64,000 bases of DNA. It comes from Buttiauxella gaviniae. Its GTDB lineage: Bacteria > Pseudomonadota > Gammaproteobacteria > Enterobacterales > Enterobacteriaceae. The position numbers were made by a program, and so were the translations under genes. Location: contig NZ_JBFMVT010000002.1 in assembly GCF_040786275.1 (NCBI RefSeq), positions 2,542,001-2,606,000 on the forward strand, written 5' to 3'. The notes beneath the pieces were generated by a model. It saw only the letters and a list, made by a program, of their open reading frames with translations, searched no databases and was not told the DNA's origin. Positions within the stretch are counted from its first letter, which is position 1. Every line of letters begins with the position of its first letter. Below are positions 42,259-53,483 of the stretch, piece after piece.

Positions 42259-45123
42259 ATGATGTCGCAAGCGCCACTTTTACAGCAGCATTTGCAGGCG
42301 GCGCTGGCGCGTCTGCCACAAGAGATTGACCGTCAGGCGCTAAGCCCAAAGGCTCAGGCAGTGCTGGCGTTTAGTGATTTTGTTTGTGACAGCATAGCGG
42401 CTCATCCCGCATGGCTTGCGGAACTGGAGCAATCTTCCCCGCAGGCAGACGAATGGCAACACTACGCGGGCTGGTTACAGCAGGAATTGCAGGGGATTGA
42501 TAGTGAACCCGCGTTAATGACCGCTCTGCGTCTGTTCCGTCGCCGCATGATGGTGAGAATTGCCTGGGCGCAGGCTTTGCAGCAGGTGCCGACCGAAAGC
42601 ACCCTCCAGCAACTTAGCGTGTTGGCGGAAACGCTGATTATTGCCGCCCGCGACTGGCTCTATGCCGCATGTTGCCGCGAGTGGGGAAAGCCGTGTAATC
42701 AAGCTGGCGTCGCGCAACCCCTGATGATTCTCGGCATGGGCAAACTTGGCGGCGGTGAGCTGAATTTCTCCTCTGATATCGATCTGATTTTTGCCTGGCC
42801 CGAAAACGGTTCAACCCAGGGAGGGCGGCGCGAACTGGATAACGCACAATTCTTTACCCGCCTCGGCCAGCGCTTAATTAAAGTCCTCGACCAGCCGACA
42901 CAAGACGGCTTTGTTTATCGTGTCGACATGCGTCTGCGCCCGTTCGGCGACAGCGGCCCGCTGGTGTTAAGTTACGCTGCCCTGGAAGATTATTATCAGG
43001 AGCAAGGGCGCGACTGGGAACGTTACGCGATGGTCAAAGCCCGCGTCATGGGTGACACCGATGACGCCTGGAGCCAGGAGTTACGCAACATGCTGCGGCC
43101 TTTTGTTTTCCGCCGCTATATCGACTTCAGCGTGATTCAGTCACTACGTAATATGAAAGGGATGATTGCCCGGGAAGTGCGCCGCAGGGGACTGACGGAT
43201 AACATTAAGCTCGGCGCAGGCGGCATCCGTGAAACCGAGTTTATCGTCCAGGTTTTCCAGTTGATTCGCGGGGGACGCGAACCGGCTTTGCAGTCTCGTT
43301 CTTTGCTGCCAACCCTTGCGTCTATCCAACAATTACACCTGTTGCCAGAAGATGATGCCGCAAAATTACACGCGGCTTACCTCTATCTGCGGCGCCTCGA
43401 AAACTTGCTGCAAAGCATCAATGATGAACAGACTCAAACCCTGCCTGGCGATGAGCTAAACCGCGCGCGTCTCGCGTGGGGTATGAATGCGCAAAGCTGG
43501 GAAGAGCTACAAGAAAGTCTGCAACAGCATATGAATGCGGTGCGGCAGGTCTTTAACGAATTAATTGGCGATGATGAACCGGAGCCAGGGGAAGATAAGC
43601 TCGCGGAAACCTGGCGTGAGCTGTGGCAGGACGCGCTGGACGCTGATGAAAACACCCCTGTCCTTGAGCATTTAACCTCGCAAGCACGCGCTGAAGTGTT
43701 ACGTCTGGTGAGCGATTTCCGCCAGGATACCGACAAACGCACCATCGGCCCGCGCGGTCGCCAGGTGCTGGATCAACTGATGCCACGTTTGTTATGCGAA
43801 GCCTGTTCCCGCAACGACGCGCCATTGCCGTTATCGCGTTTAACGCCATTGTTGCTCGGCATTGTCACGCGCACCACTTATCTCGAACTGCTGACGGAAT
43901 ATCCTGGCGCATTGAAGCACCTGATTACGCTGTGCGCGGCATCGCCAATGATTGCCAGCCAGTTAGCGCGTTATCCGCTTTTGCTCGATGAACTGCTTGA
44001 TCCGAATACGCTTTACCAGCCAACCGCTACCGATGCCTATCGGGACGAACTCCGCCAGTATCTGCTGCGTGTGCCGGACGACGACGAAGAGCAGCAGCTC
44101 GAAGCCTTGCGCCAGTTTAAGCAGGCCCAACTGTTGCGTGTTGCGGCGGCTGACATCACCGGAACGTTACCGGTGATGAAAGTGAGCGACCATTTGACCT
44201 GGCTTGCCGAAGCGATGATTGACGCGGTTGTCCAGCAGGCCTGGGCGCAGATGGTGCAGCGCTACGGCCAGCCAAAACATTTACAGAATCGGGAAGGGCG
44301 CGGTTTTGCTGTCGTCGGTTATGGGAAATTAGGCGGTTGGGAACTGGGCTACAGCTCAGATTTGGATCTTGTATTCCTGCATGATTGCCCGTCTGACGTG
44401 ATGACTGATGGCGAGCGCGAAATCGACGGCCGTCAGTTTTACCTGCGCCTCGCGCAACGCATTATGCACTTGTTCAGCACCCGCACTTCGTCAGGTATTT
44501 TGTATGAAGTGGATGCGCGTTTGCGTCCATCCGGTGCGGCGGGAATGCTGGTGACTACCGCTGAAGCTTTTGCCGATTATCAACAAAATGAAGCCTGGAC
44601 CTGGGAGCATCAAGCCTTGGTGCGCGCGCGTATCGTCTATGGCGATCCGCAGTTGAAGCAGGAATTTGATGCTATTCGGCGTCAGATTTTATGCATCCCT
44701 CGTGAAGGTGAAAAACTTCAGACTGAAGTGCGTGAAATGCGCGAAAAAATGCGCGCACACCTGGGCGGGAAAAAACGGGATCGCTTTGATATTAAAGCCG
44801 ATGAAGGCGGTATCACCGATATTGAATTTATCACTCAATACCTGGTTTTACGTTATGCGGCACAGGCCCCAAAACTGACACGTTGGTCGGACAATGTGCG
44901 CATTCTGGAATTAATGGCGCAAAACGACATCATGAGTGATGACGAAGCAAAAGCCCTGACGCATGCTTATGTCACTTTGCGTGATGAACTTCATCATCTT
45001 GCCTTACAAGAGCTGCCCGGAAACGTGGCGCTTGATGCCTTTACGGCCGAACGTGAGCAAGTTAAACGTAGCTGGAAAGTGTGGTTGGGCGAGGCGCAAA
45101 CGCGCATGGAGAATGAATTGTGA
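42259..45123 (+). CDS. glnE: Glutamine synthetase adenylyltransferase/adenylyl-removing enzyme GlnE
   Basis: A 954-residue bifunctional enzyme (946 in E. coli) that adenylylates and deadenylylates glutamine synthetase under PII control. Two nucleotidyltransferase domains are visible: the N-terminal one, deadenylylation, with [18 protein letters not shown] (about 155-172), and the C-terminal one, adenylylation, with [18 protein letters not shown] (about 690-707). A helical regulatory part lies between. Two ATG codons stand in tandem at the start. Confidence 0.97.
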   Translation: MMSQAPLLQQHLQAALARLPQEIDRQALSPKAQAVLAFSDFVCDSIAAHPAWLAELEQSSPQADEWQHYAGWLQQELQGIDSEPALMTALRLFRRRMMVRIAWAQALQQVPTESTLQQLSVLAETLIIAARDWLYAACCREWGKPCNQAGVAQPLMILGMGKLGGGELNFSSDIDLIFAWPENGSTQGGRRELDNAQFFTRLGQRLIKVLDQPTQDGFVYRVDMRLRPFGDSGPLVLSYAALEDYYQEQGRDWERYAMVKARVMGDTDDAWSQELRNMLRPFVFRRYIDFSVIQSLRNMKGMIAREVRRRGLTDNIKLGAGGIRETEFIVQVFQLIRGGREPALQSRSLLPTLASIQQLHLLPEDDAAKLHAAYLYLRRLENLLQSINDEQTQTLPGDELNRARLAWGMNAQSWEELQESLQQHMNAVRQVFNELIGDDEPEPGEDKLAETWRELWQDALDADENTPVLEHLTSQARAEVLRLVSDFRQDTDKRTIGPRGRQVLDQLMPRLLCEACSRNDAPLPLSRLTPLLLGIVTRTTYLELLTEYPGALKHLITLCAASPMIASQLARYPLLLDELLDPNTLYQPTATDAYRDELRQYLLRVPDDDEEQQLEALRQFKQAQLLRVAAADITGTLPVMKVSDHLTWLAEAMIDAVVQQAWAQMVQRYGQPKHLQNREGRGFAVVGYGKLGGWELGYSSDLDLVFLHDCPSDVMTDGEREIDGRQFYLRLAQRIMHLFSTRTSSGILYEVDARLRPSGAAGMLVTTAEAFADYQQNEAWTWEHQALVRARIVYGDPQLKQEFDAIRRQILCIPREGEKLQTEVREMREKMRAHLGGKKRDRFDIKADEGGITDIEFITQYLVLRYAAQAPKLTRWSDNVRILELMAQNDIMSDDEAKALTHAYVTLRDELHHLALQELPGNVALDAFTAEREQVKRSWKVWLGEAQTRMENEL

Positions 45124-45166
45124 TATTATCCGCGACAAAATTTTATCCCTCTCTGGAGAGTCAGGA

Positions 45167-46597
45167 ATGAAAGTAACGCTGCCCGAATACAGCCGTGCAG
45201 GCGTCATGGTAGTTGGTGATGTGATGCTGGATCGCTACTGGTATGGCCCTACGAGCCGCATCTCCCCGGAAGCTCCGGTGCCAGTGGTGAAAGTTGATAA
45301 CATTGAAGAGCGTCCTGGCGGTGCCGCGAACGTGGCAATGAACATCGCTTCGTTAGGTGCCAATTCACGCCTGGTGGGTCTGACGGGTATTGATGATGCT
45401 GCACGAGCACTCAGCCAGACGCTGGCTGGCGTTAACGTTAAGTGCGATTTCGTTTCGGTACCGACTCATCCGACAATCACCAAACTGCGTGTACTTTCCC
45501 GCAACCAGCAGCTGATCCGCCTCGACTTCGAAGAAGGTTTTGAAGGCGTAGACCCGGAACCGCTGCACGAACGAATTAGCCAGGCTCTGCCGCATATCGG
45601 CGCTCTGGTGCTTTCGGACTACGCGAAAGGTGCGTTGGCGAGCGTTCAGCACATGATTAGCCTTGCGCGTGCGGCTAAAGTGCCGGTGCTGATTGATCCA
45701 AAAGGAACCGACTTTAATCGCTATCGCGGTGCGACCTTGCTGACGCCAAATCTTTCTGAATTTGAAGCGGTCGTCGGCAAGTGTAAGAACGACGAAGAGC
45801 TGGTGGAACGCGGAATGAAGCTGATTGCTGAATATGAGCTTTCCGCTTTGCTGATCACCCGTTCAGAACACGGTATGACGCTGCTACAGCCTGGTATTGA
45901 GCCGTTCCATCTGCCGACGCAGGCGCAGGAAGTTTACGATGTGACCGGTGCGGGCGATACGGTGATTGGTGTGCTGGCGGCAACGCTTGCTGCGGGCAAC
46001 AGCCTTGAAGAAGCGTGCTACTTTGCTAATGCAGCAGCGGGTGTTGTGGTCGGTAAACTGGGTACGTCCACCGTTTCTCCTATCGAGCTGGAAAATGCCG
46101 TTCGTGGCCGTGCCGACGCAGGTTTTGGTGTAATGACCGAAGCGGAGTTAAAAGTTGCGGTAGCGGCTGCGCGTAAGCGCGGTGAGAAAGTCGTTATGAC
46201 TAACGGCGTGTTTGACATTCTGCACGCAGGCCACGTTTCGTATCTGGCGAATGCGCGCAAGCTGGGTGACCGCTTAATTGTGGCTGCAAACAGCGATGCC
46301 TCCACCAAACGCCTGAAAGGCGAAACTCGCCCGGTGAACCCGCAGGATCAACGCATGATCGTGCTGGCAGCGCTGGAAGCCGTGGACTGGGTGGTGCTGT
46401 TTGAAGAAGATACGCCGCAACGCTTGATCGGTGAAATCTTGCCTGATCTGCTGGTGAAAGGTGGCGATTACAAACCGGATGATATTGCCGGGAGTAAAGA
46501 AGTCTGGGCCAACGGCGGTGAAGTGATGGTTCTGAACTTTGAAGATGGTTGCTCCACCACCAATATCATTAAGAAGATTCAAAGCCAGGACGCATAA
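45167..46597 (+). CDS. hldE: Bifunctional heptose kinase/adenylyltransferase HldE
   Basis: A 476-residue enzyme (477 in E. coli) of ADP-heptose synthesis for the LPS core. N-terminal ribokinase-like domain (1-318) with GGAANVAMN and the PfkB motif [11 protein letters not shown] phosphorylates heptose-7-P. C-terminal nucleotidyltransferase domain with [16 protein letters not shown] (HxGH) adds AMP. Start [20 protein letters not shown] is preceded by GGAGAG and matches E. coli, so the longer upstream frame inside glnE is not used. Confidence 0.97.
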   Translation: MKVTLPEYSRAGVMVVGDVMLDRYWYGPTSRISPEAPVPVVKVDNIEERPGGAANVAMNIASLGANSRLVGLTGIDDAARALSQTLAGVNVKCDFVSVPTHPTITKLRVLSRNQQLIRLDFEEGFEGVDPEPLHERISQALPHIGALVLSDYAKGALASVQHMISLARAAKVPVLIDPKGTDFNRYRGATLLTPNLSEFEAVVGKCKNDEELVERGMKLIAEYELSALLITRSEHGMTLLQPGIEPFHLPTQAQEVYDVTGAGDTVIGVLAATLAAGNSLEEACYFANAAAGVVVGKLGTSTVSPIELENAVRGRADAGFGVMTEAELKVAVAAARKRGEKVVMTNGVFDILHAGHVSYLANARKLGDRLIVAANSDASTKRLKGETRPVNPQDQRMIVLAALEAVDWVVLFEEDTPQRLIGEILPDLLVKGGDYKPDDIAGSKEVWANGGEVMVLNFEDGCSTTNIIKKIQSQDA

Positions 46598-46616
46598 GTT
46601 ATTGTGAATAATAAAG

Positions 46617-46643
46617 AACGCCCCACACTTGGGGCGTTTTTTT
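46617..46643 (+). terminator. Rho-independent terminator after hldE
   Basis: 8-bp stem AACGCCCC / GGGGCGTT with an ACACTT loop and a T run that reaches the ubiK stop codon. It ends the glnE-hldE unit; the A-rich left arm allows some action on the convergent ubiK transcript too. Confidence 0.9.
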
Positions 46644-46926
46644 ACATCTGTGGTTCAGTCGGTGGCGTCACTTCTGGCGCTTGAACACTACGATTCTCAA
46701 GCTCAGTCAAACGCTGTTCAAGCAAAGCGAGTTTCTCACGAGTGCGCAGCAGCACTTGAGTTTGTACATCAAACTCTTCACGGCTGACCAGATCCAAACG
46801 GGTTAACTGCGACTGTAAAACCTGGCGAACTTTCTTTTCAACATCATCCCCGAATTCACGAATCCCTTTCGGCATTGACTCGTGAACCTGGCGAGCGATC
46901 TGTTCAATTTTTTTCGGGTCAATCAT
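46642..46926 (-). CDS. ubiK: Ubiquinone biosynthesis accessory factor UbiK (YqiC)
   Basis: A 94-residue coiled-coil protein of the BMFP family, needed for aerobic ubiquinone synthesis with UbiJ. It begins [20 protein letters not shown], as in E. coli. The start at 46926 has a GGAAG Shine-Dalgarno; an ATG four codons upstream is possible but extra. The C-terminal half ([20 protein letters not shown]) is a heptad coiled coil. Confidence 0.94.
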   Translation of the reverse strand: MIDPKKIEQIARQVHESMPKGIREFGDDVEKKVRQVLQSQLTRLDLVSREEFDVQTQVLLRTREKLALLEQRLTELENRSVQAPEVTPPTEPQM

Positions 46927-47016
46927 AGCGGCTTCCATAATGTTACGGGATTGGTATGCCCTAATTGTAATGCCTGAGTGACGCCTTAGAAACCCGAAAT
47001 GTTCTAAGGTTTGGCG

Positions 47017-47045
47017 TTGCCAGAGAAAATCATCGGCGTTATAGT
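47017..47045 (+). promoter_or_regulatory. ribB: ribB promoter
   Basis: TTGCCA (47017-47022), 17-bp spacer, TATAGT (47040-47045): a good sigma-70 promoter directly before the FMN riboswitch. Transcription would start near 47052. Confidence 0.7.
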
Positions 47046-47055
47046 AAGTCTGCTT

Positions 47056-47198
47056 ATTCTCAGGGCGGGGTGTAACTCCCCACCGGCGGTAAATCAGCGA
47101 ACGCTGAAAGCCCGCGAGCGCTCCAGAGCAATCTGGAGGTCAGCAGATCCGGTGTAATTCCGGGGCCGACGGTTATAGTCCGGATGGGAGAGAGTAAC
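47056..47198 (+). ncRNA. FMN riboswitch (RFN element) controlling ribB
   Basis: The conserved RFN sequence elements occur in order: TCTCAGGGCGGGG, CCCCACCGGCGGTAAAT, AGCCCGCGAGCG, GGTCAGCAGATCCGGTG, CCGGGGCCGACGGTTA and AGTCCGGATGGGAGAGAGTA. FMN binding to such aptamers stops ribB expression at transcription and translation in E. coli. About 100 bases with the expression platform lie between it and the ribB ATG. Together with its promoter it fills most of the 371-bp ubiK-ribB gap. Confidence 0.96.
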
Positions 47199-47297
47199 GA
47201 CTAAGCTCAAGCTTTTATCAGCCTGCTCACGTTATTTTTATAGCTCCTAAGACTGCCCTGATTCTGGTAACCATAATTTTAATGAGGTTTTTTTACC

Positions 47298-47951
47298 ATG
47301 AATCAGACGCTCCTTTCTGCATTTGGCACCCCTACACAGCGCGTAGAACTGGCTCTTGAAGCCCTACGTGAAGGACGCGGGGTTATGGTTCTTGACGATG
47401 AAGATCGCGAGAACGAAGGCGACATGATTTTCCCGGCCGAAACCATGACCGTTGAGCAAATGGCTCTGACCATTCGTCACGGTAGCGGTATTGTTTGCCT
47501 GTGCCTGACCGAAGAACGCCGTAAACAACTTGAATTGCCAATGATGGTTGAGAACAACACCAGTGCTTATGGCACCGGGTTTACTGTAACTATCGAAGCG
47601 GCAAGTGGTGTAACCACCGGTGTTTCTGCGGCTGACCGTATTACTACCGTGCGTGCAGCGATTGCTGATGGCGCAAAACCAAGCGACCTGAACCGTCCGG
47701 GCCATGTATTCCCGCTCCGTGCTCAGCCGGGCGGCGTGTTAACTCGTGGCGGTCATACTGAAGCGACTATCGATTTGGTGACGCTTGCTGGGTTTAAACC
47801 TGCCGGCGTGCTGTGCGAACTGACCAACGACGATGGCTCAATGGCGCGTGCACCAGAGTGCATCACCTTTGCCCGCCTGCACAACATGGCTGTCGTAACG
47901 ATTGAAGACCTGGTCGAATATCGCCAGACTCACGAACGTAAAGCCAGCTAA
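47298..47951 (+). CDS. ribB: 3,4-dihydroxy-2-butanone 4-phosphate synthase RibB
   Basis: A 217-residue enzyme, the length of E. coli RibB, that turns ribulose-5-phosphate into the four-carbon unit of riboflavin. The acidic metal/substrate loop [11 protein letters not shown] (about 33-43), the [10 protein letters not shown]-like [12 protein letters not shown] and [15 protein letters not shown]...GHTEA are intact. The FMN riboswitch upstream gives feedback control. Confidence 0.97.
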   Translation: MNQTLLSAFGTPTQRVELALEALREGRGVMVLDDEDRENEGDMIFPAETMTVEQMALTIRHGSGIVCLCLTEERRKQLELPMMVENNTSAYGTGFTVTIEAASGVTTGVSAADRITTVRAAIADGAKPSDLNRPGHVFPLRAQPGGVLTRGGHTEATIDLVTLAGFKPAGVLCELTNDDGSMARAPECITFARLHNMAVVTIEDLVEYRQTHERKAS

Positions 47952-47965
47952 CCCGCTCAATGCAA

Positions 47966-47993
47966 AAAGCCCGGTTTTGACACCGGGCTTTTC
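47966..47993 (+). terminator. Rho-independent terminator after ribB
   Basis: Perfect 10-bp stem AAAAGCCCGG / CCGGGCTTTT with an 8-base loop. The symmetric A and T ends let it serve both ribB and the convergent zupT. Confidence 0.9.
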
Positions 47994-48015
47994 TATTTGT
48001 GAAGTATGACGAGTA

Positions 48016-48783
48016 TTAGCCAATTCCGCTGGTTTGCAGCAACGTCAAACTAAATCCCATCACTGCCATCCCACAAAGCACACCGTAACTTGGATTGTTG
48101 TGGGGATCGATCTCTTTAGCGAGCGGCATCAGTTCATCGACCGACAGCGCCACCATAATGCCCGCAACAGCGGCCATTATTGCCGCCATGACAACCGGCG
48201 ACACCATTGTGCCCAGAATCAGCCAGGCCAGTACGCCGCCCAGAATTTCCGCCAGGCCTGAAATCCCTGCCCAGAAGATCGCTTTGCGCTTAGAACCGGT
48301 TGCCGCATACACCGGCCCTGCAACGGCTAACCCTTCAGGAATGTTATGCAGTGCCACTGCAAGGGCAATACCCATCCCTAATTCCAGATTGCTGCTGGCG
48401 GTGACGAACGTCGCCACGCCTTCGGGGAAGTTATGCAAGCTAATGCCAAGAGTGAGTAATAGCGCGGTGCGGCGCAGATTACGCGGCTGCGGTTTGCTGT
48501 CCATTAGATCTTGCGGATGAGCATGGGGCAGGGCGCGATCAAGGGCAAAGTAGCCCAACAGGCCGACCATAAACATGCCATAGCCCAGCACCGGTGACAT
48601 TCCTTCGGTATGAAGCGCTGCGGGCAACATCTCCATCAACGAGATAAGCAGCATAATGCCCGCTGCAAAACCGAGAGAAAATGCCAGCACACGGTTTGAT
48701 GGCTTCTGGCCAATTACGCCAAGCAAGGCACCAATGAAAGTGGCTCCCCCTGCTAACAGGGTCAGAATCAAGGGTACTGACAT
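48016..48783 (-). CDS. zupT: Zinc/divalent metal transporter ZupT (ZIP family)
   Basis: A 255-residue ZIP-family importer with about eight membrane helices. Metal-binding helix motifs [10 protein letters not shown] (about 119-128) and [15 protein letters not shown] (about 145-159) are intact. In E. coli it takes up zinc and also iron, manganese and cobalt. A Fur-box-like sequence lies just before the gene. Confidence 0.96.
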   Translation of the reverse strand: MSVPLILTLLAGGATFIGALLGVIGQKPSNRVLAFSLGFAAGIMLLISLMEMLPAALHTEGMSPVLGYGMFMVGLLGYFALDRALPHAHPQDLMDSKPQPRNLRRTALLLTLGISLHNFPEGVATFVTASSNLELGMGIALAVALHNIPEGLAVAGPVYAATGSKRKAIFWAGISGLAEILGGVLAWLILGTMVSPVVMAAIMAAVAGIMVALSVDELMPLAKEIDPHNNPSYGVLCGMAVMGFSLTLLQTSGIG

Positions 48784-48797
48784 TTATCGCTCCTTAT

Positions 48798-48816
48798 GAT
48801 AATGATTCTCATTCAT
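48798..48816 (-). promoter_or_regulatory. Fur-box-like operator before zupT
   Basis: GATAATGATTCTCATTCAT (48798-48816) matches the 19-bp Fur consensus (GATAATGATAATCATTATC) at about 14 of 19 positions, including both AATGA/TCATT cores. It begins 15 bp upstream of the zupT start, where bound Fur would block transcription. Iron control of zupT would fit its iron uptake activity; this is inferred only. Confidence 0.6.
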
Positions 48817-48981
48817 ATTAACGGGCAATGTGCCAAAAATCGAGAGCTCGTTGAGAAGCTTTACACATCGCTTACATTCAAATTTCCTGAAGATCTTCAT
48901 CATGGTTATCTGAGTTCTTCATGACGCAAAAACGCGTACTGTGGTGTTTATAAACTGAATGACCTGACAAAGGACACCACC

Positions 48982-49770
48982 ATGACTACCCAACGAATGC
49001 CTGCGCTGTTCCTGGGACACGGCAGCCCAATGAACGTGCTGGAAGATAATCACTATACCCAAGCCTGGCGTCATTTGGGAGAGACCTTACCGCGTCCTAA
49101 AGCTATTGTGGTGGTATCTGCGCACTGGTTCACGAAAGGCACCGGCGTTACGGCGATGGAAACGCCAAAAACCATTCACGATTTCGGTGGTTTCCCGCAG
49201 GCGCTCTACGATACGCATTATCCCGCTCCGGGCTCGCCGGAACTGGCTCAGCAGTTAGTGGATTTGCTGGCTCCTGTTCCGGTAATGCAGGATAAAGAAG
49301 CCTGGGGGTTTGACCACGGCTCCTGGGGTGTGCTGATCAAGATGTACCCGAATGCTGATATTCCAATGGTGCAGCTCAGCATCGACAGTACCAAACCGGC
49401 GGCCTGGCATTTTGAGATTGGTCGCAAACTGGCAACGCTGCGCGAACAGGGAATTATGCTGATTGCCAGCGGTAACGTTGTTCATAACCTCAGAACCGTA
49501 CGCTGGCACGGTGAAAACACGCCTTATCCATGGGCTGAGTCGTTTAACCAATATGTGAAAGATAACCTTACCTGGCAGGGGCCAGTTGCCGAGCATCCGT
49601 TAGTGAATTATTTACAACACGAAGGCGGATCGTTATCTAACCCAACGCCGGATCACTATTTACCGTTGCTCTATGTTCTGGGGGCGTGGGACGGCAAAGA
49701 GCCGATAACGCTGCCAGTCGATGGCATTGAGATGGGGTCGCTGAGTATGCTTTCGGTGCAGATTGGGTGA
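48982..49770 (+). CDS. ygiD: 4,5-DOPA extradiol dioxygenase-type protein YgiD
   Basis: A 262-residue member of the LigB-type extradiol dioxygenase family, like E. coli YgiD, which opens DOPA between carbons 4 and 5. Metal-ligand histidines lie in LGHGSPMN (about 12-19), SAHWF (about 46-50) and FDHGSWG (about 108-114), with NVVHNLR (about 164-170). Physiological substrate unknown. Divergent from zupT. Confidence 0.93.
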   Translation: MTTQRMPALFLGHGSPMNVLEDNHYTQAWRHLGETLPRPKAIVVVSAHWFTKGTGVTAMETPKTIHDFGGFPQALYDTHYPAPGSPELAQQLVDLLAPVPVMQDKEAWGFDHGSWGVLIKMYPNADIPMVQLSIDSTKPAAWHFEIGRKLATLREQGIMLIASGNVVHNLRTVRWHGENTPYPWAESFNQYVKDNLTWQGPVAEHPLVNYLQHEGGSLSNPTPDHYLPLLYVLGAWDGKEPITLPVDGIEMGSLSMLSVQIG

Positions 49771-49856
49771 TATTTTCCCCGTATCCATAAGCTGCCTCTT
49801 AGTCACATCTTTGAACACAAGTGCTGGTGACTCTGGCTGTATCTGGAACGAATGAT

Positions 49857-49960
49857 CCCCACCCAGCCTCCCCCTTGCCAGGTGGAGGAGCAAAAGACAT
49901 GAGGCGTTAGCTGCTCCCTCCCCTGGAAAGGTGTACAGTCCGGGGAGGGTTGGGGTGGGG
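49857..49960. repeat. Long imperfect palindromic intergenic repeat
   Basis: About 104 bp whose ends pair: CCCCACCCAGCCTCCCCC and GGAGGAGC on the left against GCTCCCTCCCC and GGGGAGGGTTGGGGTGGGG on the right. It lies between the convergent ygiD and ygiC. The left arm resembles the short element at 17238-17280. It looks like a non-coding, MITE-like repeat family of Enterobacterales. Confidence 0.65.
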
Positions 49961-49985
49961 TCAGAACCTAAGAGGAGGGAAATAA

Positions 49986-51146
49986 TTACTCTACAAAAAC
50001 ATGCGGATAAAAACGTGAAAGATCCTGGGTGATCAAGTCCCGATCTTCACGAATACCAATTCCCGCAGGTTGATCGTTGATAAGCCAGCTCCCGATCAGC
50101 ACATAGCTGTCACCAAATTTTGGTAATTGATAGAACTGTTGGACGATCATCCCTTCTTCACCGTAAGGCCCATCGACACGGGCGATTTCCTGGCCGTTTT
50201 CGATGATCTTCACGTTTGCACCTTCGCGGGAGAAGATTGGCTTCATCACGTACTTATCCATCTCTGGATAGCTATCTTCGGCGAAATAAGCGGGCAGCAA
50301 GTTTGGGTGATCCGGGAACATTTCCCATAGCATCGGCAGCAATGCTTTGTTGGAGATAATGCTCTTCCAGGCAGGTTCCAGCCAGCGCACGCCAGCGTCT
50401 TCCAGCTTGGTAGAGAACATCTCACGCAGCATGAATTCCCACGGATAGAGCTTAAAAAGATTGCTGATCACTTGATCCTGCAAATCGGTAAACTGGCCTT
50501 TTTCGCCCAGGCCGATCTCTTCCATGTACACAAACTCGCTGGCTACGTCTGCTTCTGCGGCACAATCTTGCAGATACTGAACCGTACCGCGATCTTCTAC
50601 CGTGTCCTGGCAGCAAGCGAAATGCAGCAAGTTGAAACCGTGTTGCTGTTTCAATTCGGCAAAACGTTCGATGAGCTTTTCTTGCAGGCTGTTGAATTGA
50701 TCGCTTTCGGCAGGCAGATTACCGGCCTGAATCTGATCTTCAAGCCAGATCCACTGGAAAAATGCTGCTTCGTATAAAGAAGTGGGAGTGTCGGCATTGT
50801 TTTCCAGAAGCTTAGGTTCACCTACGCCATCCCACGCCAGATCGAGGCGGGAATAGAGCGAGGGCTGCTGAGTACGCCAGGCCTGGCGCACAAACTCCCA
50901 GGTGTGTTTAGGAATGCGAAATTTAGCCAACAGCTCATCGCTGCTTACCACTTTTTCGACAACCTTCAGGCACATCTGATGCAGTTCAGCCGTCACTTCT
51001 TCGAGGCGTTCAACCTGTGGGAGCGTCAGTTTGTAATAAGCATCTTCACACCAGTATGGTTCGCCATACATAGTGTGAAAATTGAAACCGTATTCTGTGG
51101 CTTTCTCGCACCAGTCCGGGCGCTCTGTAATCGCAATTCTTTCCAT
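49986..51146 (-). CDS. ygiC: Glutathionylspermidine synthase-like ATP-grasp protein YgiC
   Basis: A 386-residue protein of the glutathionylspermidine synthetase preATP-grasp family, as E. coli YgiC. The blocks [20 protein letters not shown] and [15 protein letters not shown] form the ATP-binding part. It lacks an amidase domain, so it is not the full Gsp enzyme. It follows ygiB by 6 bp and is part of the tolC-ygiB-ygiC unit. The true substrate is not known. Confidence 0.94.
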   Translation of the reverse strand: MERIAITERPDWCEKATEYGFNFHTMYGEPYWCEDAYYKLTLPQVERLEEVTAELHQMCLKVVEKVVSSDELLAKFRIPKHTWEFVRQAWRTQQPSLYSRLDLAWDGVGEPKLLENNADTPTSLYEAAFFQWIWLEDQIQAGNLPAESDQFNSLQEKLIERFAELKQQHGFNLLHFACCQDTVEDRGTVQYLQDCAAEADVASEFVYMEEIGLGEKGQFTDLQDQVISNLFKLYPWEFMLREMFSTKLEDAGVRWLEPAWKSIISNKALLPMLWEMFPDHPNLLPAYFAEDSYPEMDKYVMKPIFSREGANVKIIENGQEIARVDGPYGEEGMIVQQFYQLPKFGDSYVLIGSWLINDQPAGIGIREDRDLITQDLSRFYPHVFVE

Positions 51147-51152
51147 AATTTC

Positions 51153-51827
51153 TTAGCCACCCATAGAGCGAGAAGAACCTGTTGCGCTGTTGCTGCGCTG
51201 CATTGTTGATTGTTTAGCGACGGAATCACCAAAGCCACCGCGCGTAACGGTACTCGTCGTTGCAGGTTTAGGTGCCATGGCGGTTTTTGGAACGGTGGTG
51301 GTACGGCCCGGAGTGGCTGCGCCGTAACTTTTGCCGCTGGCGTCGGCATATTTACCGTAAGCCGGGCTTGCCGGGTTTTTTGAGGTAAACAGCGGTTGCT
51401 GAGCAAAGCCCGCACCGCCGCCCATCAGACGACCCATCATGTAGCCAGCCATCAGTGGCATCCAGAAGCTGCCGCTTTGCTGAGGCTGCGCCTGAGCTTG
51501 TTCACCCGCCATGCTCGCTTGAGCAGGTGCTTGCTGACATTGGCCTTCGCCAAATTCAGCGATACATTCTTCGCGCGAGGCATATTTAGGCGCAGTACGT
51601 TCCGCTTCCTTCAACGCATTGTTGTAGGAAGTCGTACATTCGGCACTTTTGCCTGGGTTGGCCTGCGCGCAGTCATCCGCGTTCTGATACATGGAGACCG
51701 TTTCGTCATTCTGTTCGCAACCGGCAAGCATAAACACGGCTGTAACCGCCAATGCGACCGGTGTCAAATGGCGAGCGTTCCAGCTTTTGCGGAACGATGC
51801 GTGATTTATGATTTTTGTCCGTTTCAT
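51153..51827 (-). CDS. ygiB: DUF1190 lipoprotein YgiB
   Basis: A 224-residue protein with a long basic N-terminus, a hydrophobic segment and the lipobox LAGC (Cys37), so a probable lipoprotein. The Cys-containing periplasmic part ([27 protein letters not shown]) is typical of DUF1190. The C-terminal half is low complexity (Gln, Gly, Thr, Ser) and ends SRSMGG. Second gene of the tolC operon. Confidence 0.93.
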   Translation of the reverse strand: MKRTKIINHASFRKSWNARHLTPVALAVTAVFMLAGCEQNDETVSMYQNADDCAQANPGKSAECTTSYNNALKEAERTAPKYASREECIAEFGEGQCQQAPAQASMAGEQAQAQPQQSGSFWMPLMAGYMMGRLMGGGAGFAQQPLFTSKNPASPAYGKYADASGKSYGAATPGRTTTVPKTAMAPKPATTSTVTRGGFGDSVAKQSTMQRSNSATGSSRSMGG

Positions 51828-51995
51828 TTACCTGTCCTGAGCCCAAAGGAAGCAATTTACTATTACGCTTAGGATAGGGGATGAATGGTTGAAATTAAAG
51901 CGATGACGGGCGTTGAGGGGTGGATCTTTACGTTGCCTTACGTTAAAAGGCGCAAGTTGTGACGGGGGCATGTTGCCACGCCCCCGCAAACAGGA

Positions 51996-53483
51996 TCAGT
52001 TACCGAATGGGTTAGCTGATTTAGTGCTTGTTGCTGAAGCTGGAGTCGCTCTTGCAGGCGTCGCCGTTGCCGTTGTTGCAGCGGTATCGTCTGAATAACC
52101 ATCTGCACGCGCATTCTGGTCAGGCGTTTCTGGTGCAACGCTTTCAGCCGTTGTCGGGACTGGTTTACCAAGAGTCGCATTAAGCGCAGTCAAATCTTGT
52201 TCGTTAAGCGTACCCAACGCTGATTTAATTCTCAGTTGGTTGATCAGGTAGTTATAACGTGCACTGGAGAGCTGTTGTTTTGCGTTGTACAGCGTAGTGG
52301 TCGCATCCAACACATCAACGATGGTACGTGTACCCACGGAATAGCCCGCTTCCATTGCATCCAAAGAGCTTTGTGCAGAGACAACCGCTTGTTTGTAAGC
52401 ATCAATAGTACTGATTGATGCATTGACGTTGTTAAACGAAGAGCGAACAGTTTGCACGACGCTACGGTGCGCGCTTTCCAGTTGCTCACTCGCGCCAACA
52501 AAGTTGTATTGCGCTTGTTTTACCTGAGAAGTGACAGAACCGCCGCTGTACAATGGCAGGGAGAAGTTCAGGCCGATTTTGTTCTGGCCCATATTGCTGT
52601 CATCGTACTGTGCGCTATTGGTTTTAGAACCGCTATAAGTGGTATCGGAAACGCCCGTCGACGCCGTTAAGCCAACGGTAGGCATGTGCCCGGTTTCTGC
52701 GTAACGAATTTGCTCACGCGCTAAGTCTTGAGACAGACGTGCTTGCAGCAACGCCAGGTTGCGCTTTTCAGCTTCTTTCAGCAGATTATTAACGCCGTCA
52801 GGTTTGTTAGTTTTAAAACCATCCACGTTCAGTGACGCAAGCGTTGGGTAGTAATTACCGGTCACCTGGCGCAGCGTTTCTACCGCGTTATCCAGATCGT
52901 TGCGTGCCGTCACTTCGTTCGCGAGTACGTTATCGTACTGTGAACGGGCGTTTTGCACGTCGGTAATGGCAACTAGGCCTACGTTAAAGCGCTGAGTGGT
53001 TTGATCCAACTGGCGATAAATAGCCTGTTTCTGTGCTTCGGTGTAGGAGAGTGCATCGATGGCACTCAGCACATTAAAATAGGCTGTGGCTGTATTCAGG
53101 ATGAGCGTCTGTTGGTCAGTTTGATAGGTGACGTCCTGGATACCGGCAGATTTTTCCTGCAACGTCAGTGCACGCCATTTCGACATATCAAAAATGGTTT
53201 GTGTTAATGACAAAGAGGCACTGGTTGAATTGGAGTTGACGCCATTCGCATCACGGTAGCCACTGCTGTAACCGTAATCTGCGCCAAGGCCTAGCTGTGG
53301 CAGCAACGGGCTGCGTGCTTCGTTAATTTTTTCGAATGCGGCATCACGGTCAGCAGCGGATTTACGCAAGTCCGGGTTGCTTAAACGTGCCTGCTGATAA
53401 ACCTGCATCAGGTTTTCTGCCTGGCTCATGGCACTGAAACCCGTTAGGCTCAGACCGATAAGAATGGGGAGCAGTTTCTTCAT
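51996..53483 (-). CDS. tolC: Outer membrane efflux channel TolC
   Basis: A 495-residue TolC (E. coli precursor 493). The start MKKLLPILIGLSL has AGGA 7 bases upstream; an ATG two codons earlier is not needed. Signal peptide ends AMSQA before ENLMQVYQQARLSNP. The repeated halves form the trimeric beta-barrel plus alpha-helical tunnel; conserved GLVAITDVQNARSQYD and VGTRTIVDVLDATTTLYNAK are the matching helix pairs of the two halves. Partner of AcrAB, MacAB, EmrAB and type I secretion systems. The tail after residue 450 is variable. Confidence 0.98.
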   Translation of the reverse strand: MKKLLPILIGLSLTGFSAMSQAENLMQVYQQARLSNPDLRKSAADRDAAFEKINEARSPLLPQLGLGADYGYSSGYRDANGVNSNSTSASLSLTQTIFDMSKWRALTLQEKSAGIQDVTYQTDQQTLILNTATAYFNVLSAIDALSYTEAQKQAIYRQLDQTTQRFNVGLVAITDVQNARSQYDNVLANEVTARNDLDNAVETLRQVTGNYYPTLASLNVDGFKTNKPDGVNNLLKEAEKRNLALLQARLSQDLAREQIRYAETGHMPTVGLTASTGVSDTTYSGSKTNSAQYDDSNMGQNKIGLNFSLPLYSGGSVTSQVKQAQYNFVGASEQLESAHRSVVQTVRSSFNNVNASISTIDAYKQAVVSAQSSLDAMEAGYSVGTRTIVDVLDATTTLYNAKQQLSSARYNYLINQLRIKSALGTLNEQDLTALNATLGKPVPTTAESVAPETPDQNARADGYSDDTAATTATATPARATPASATSTKSANPFGN

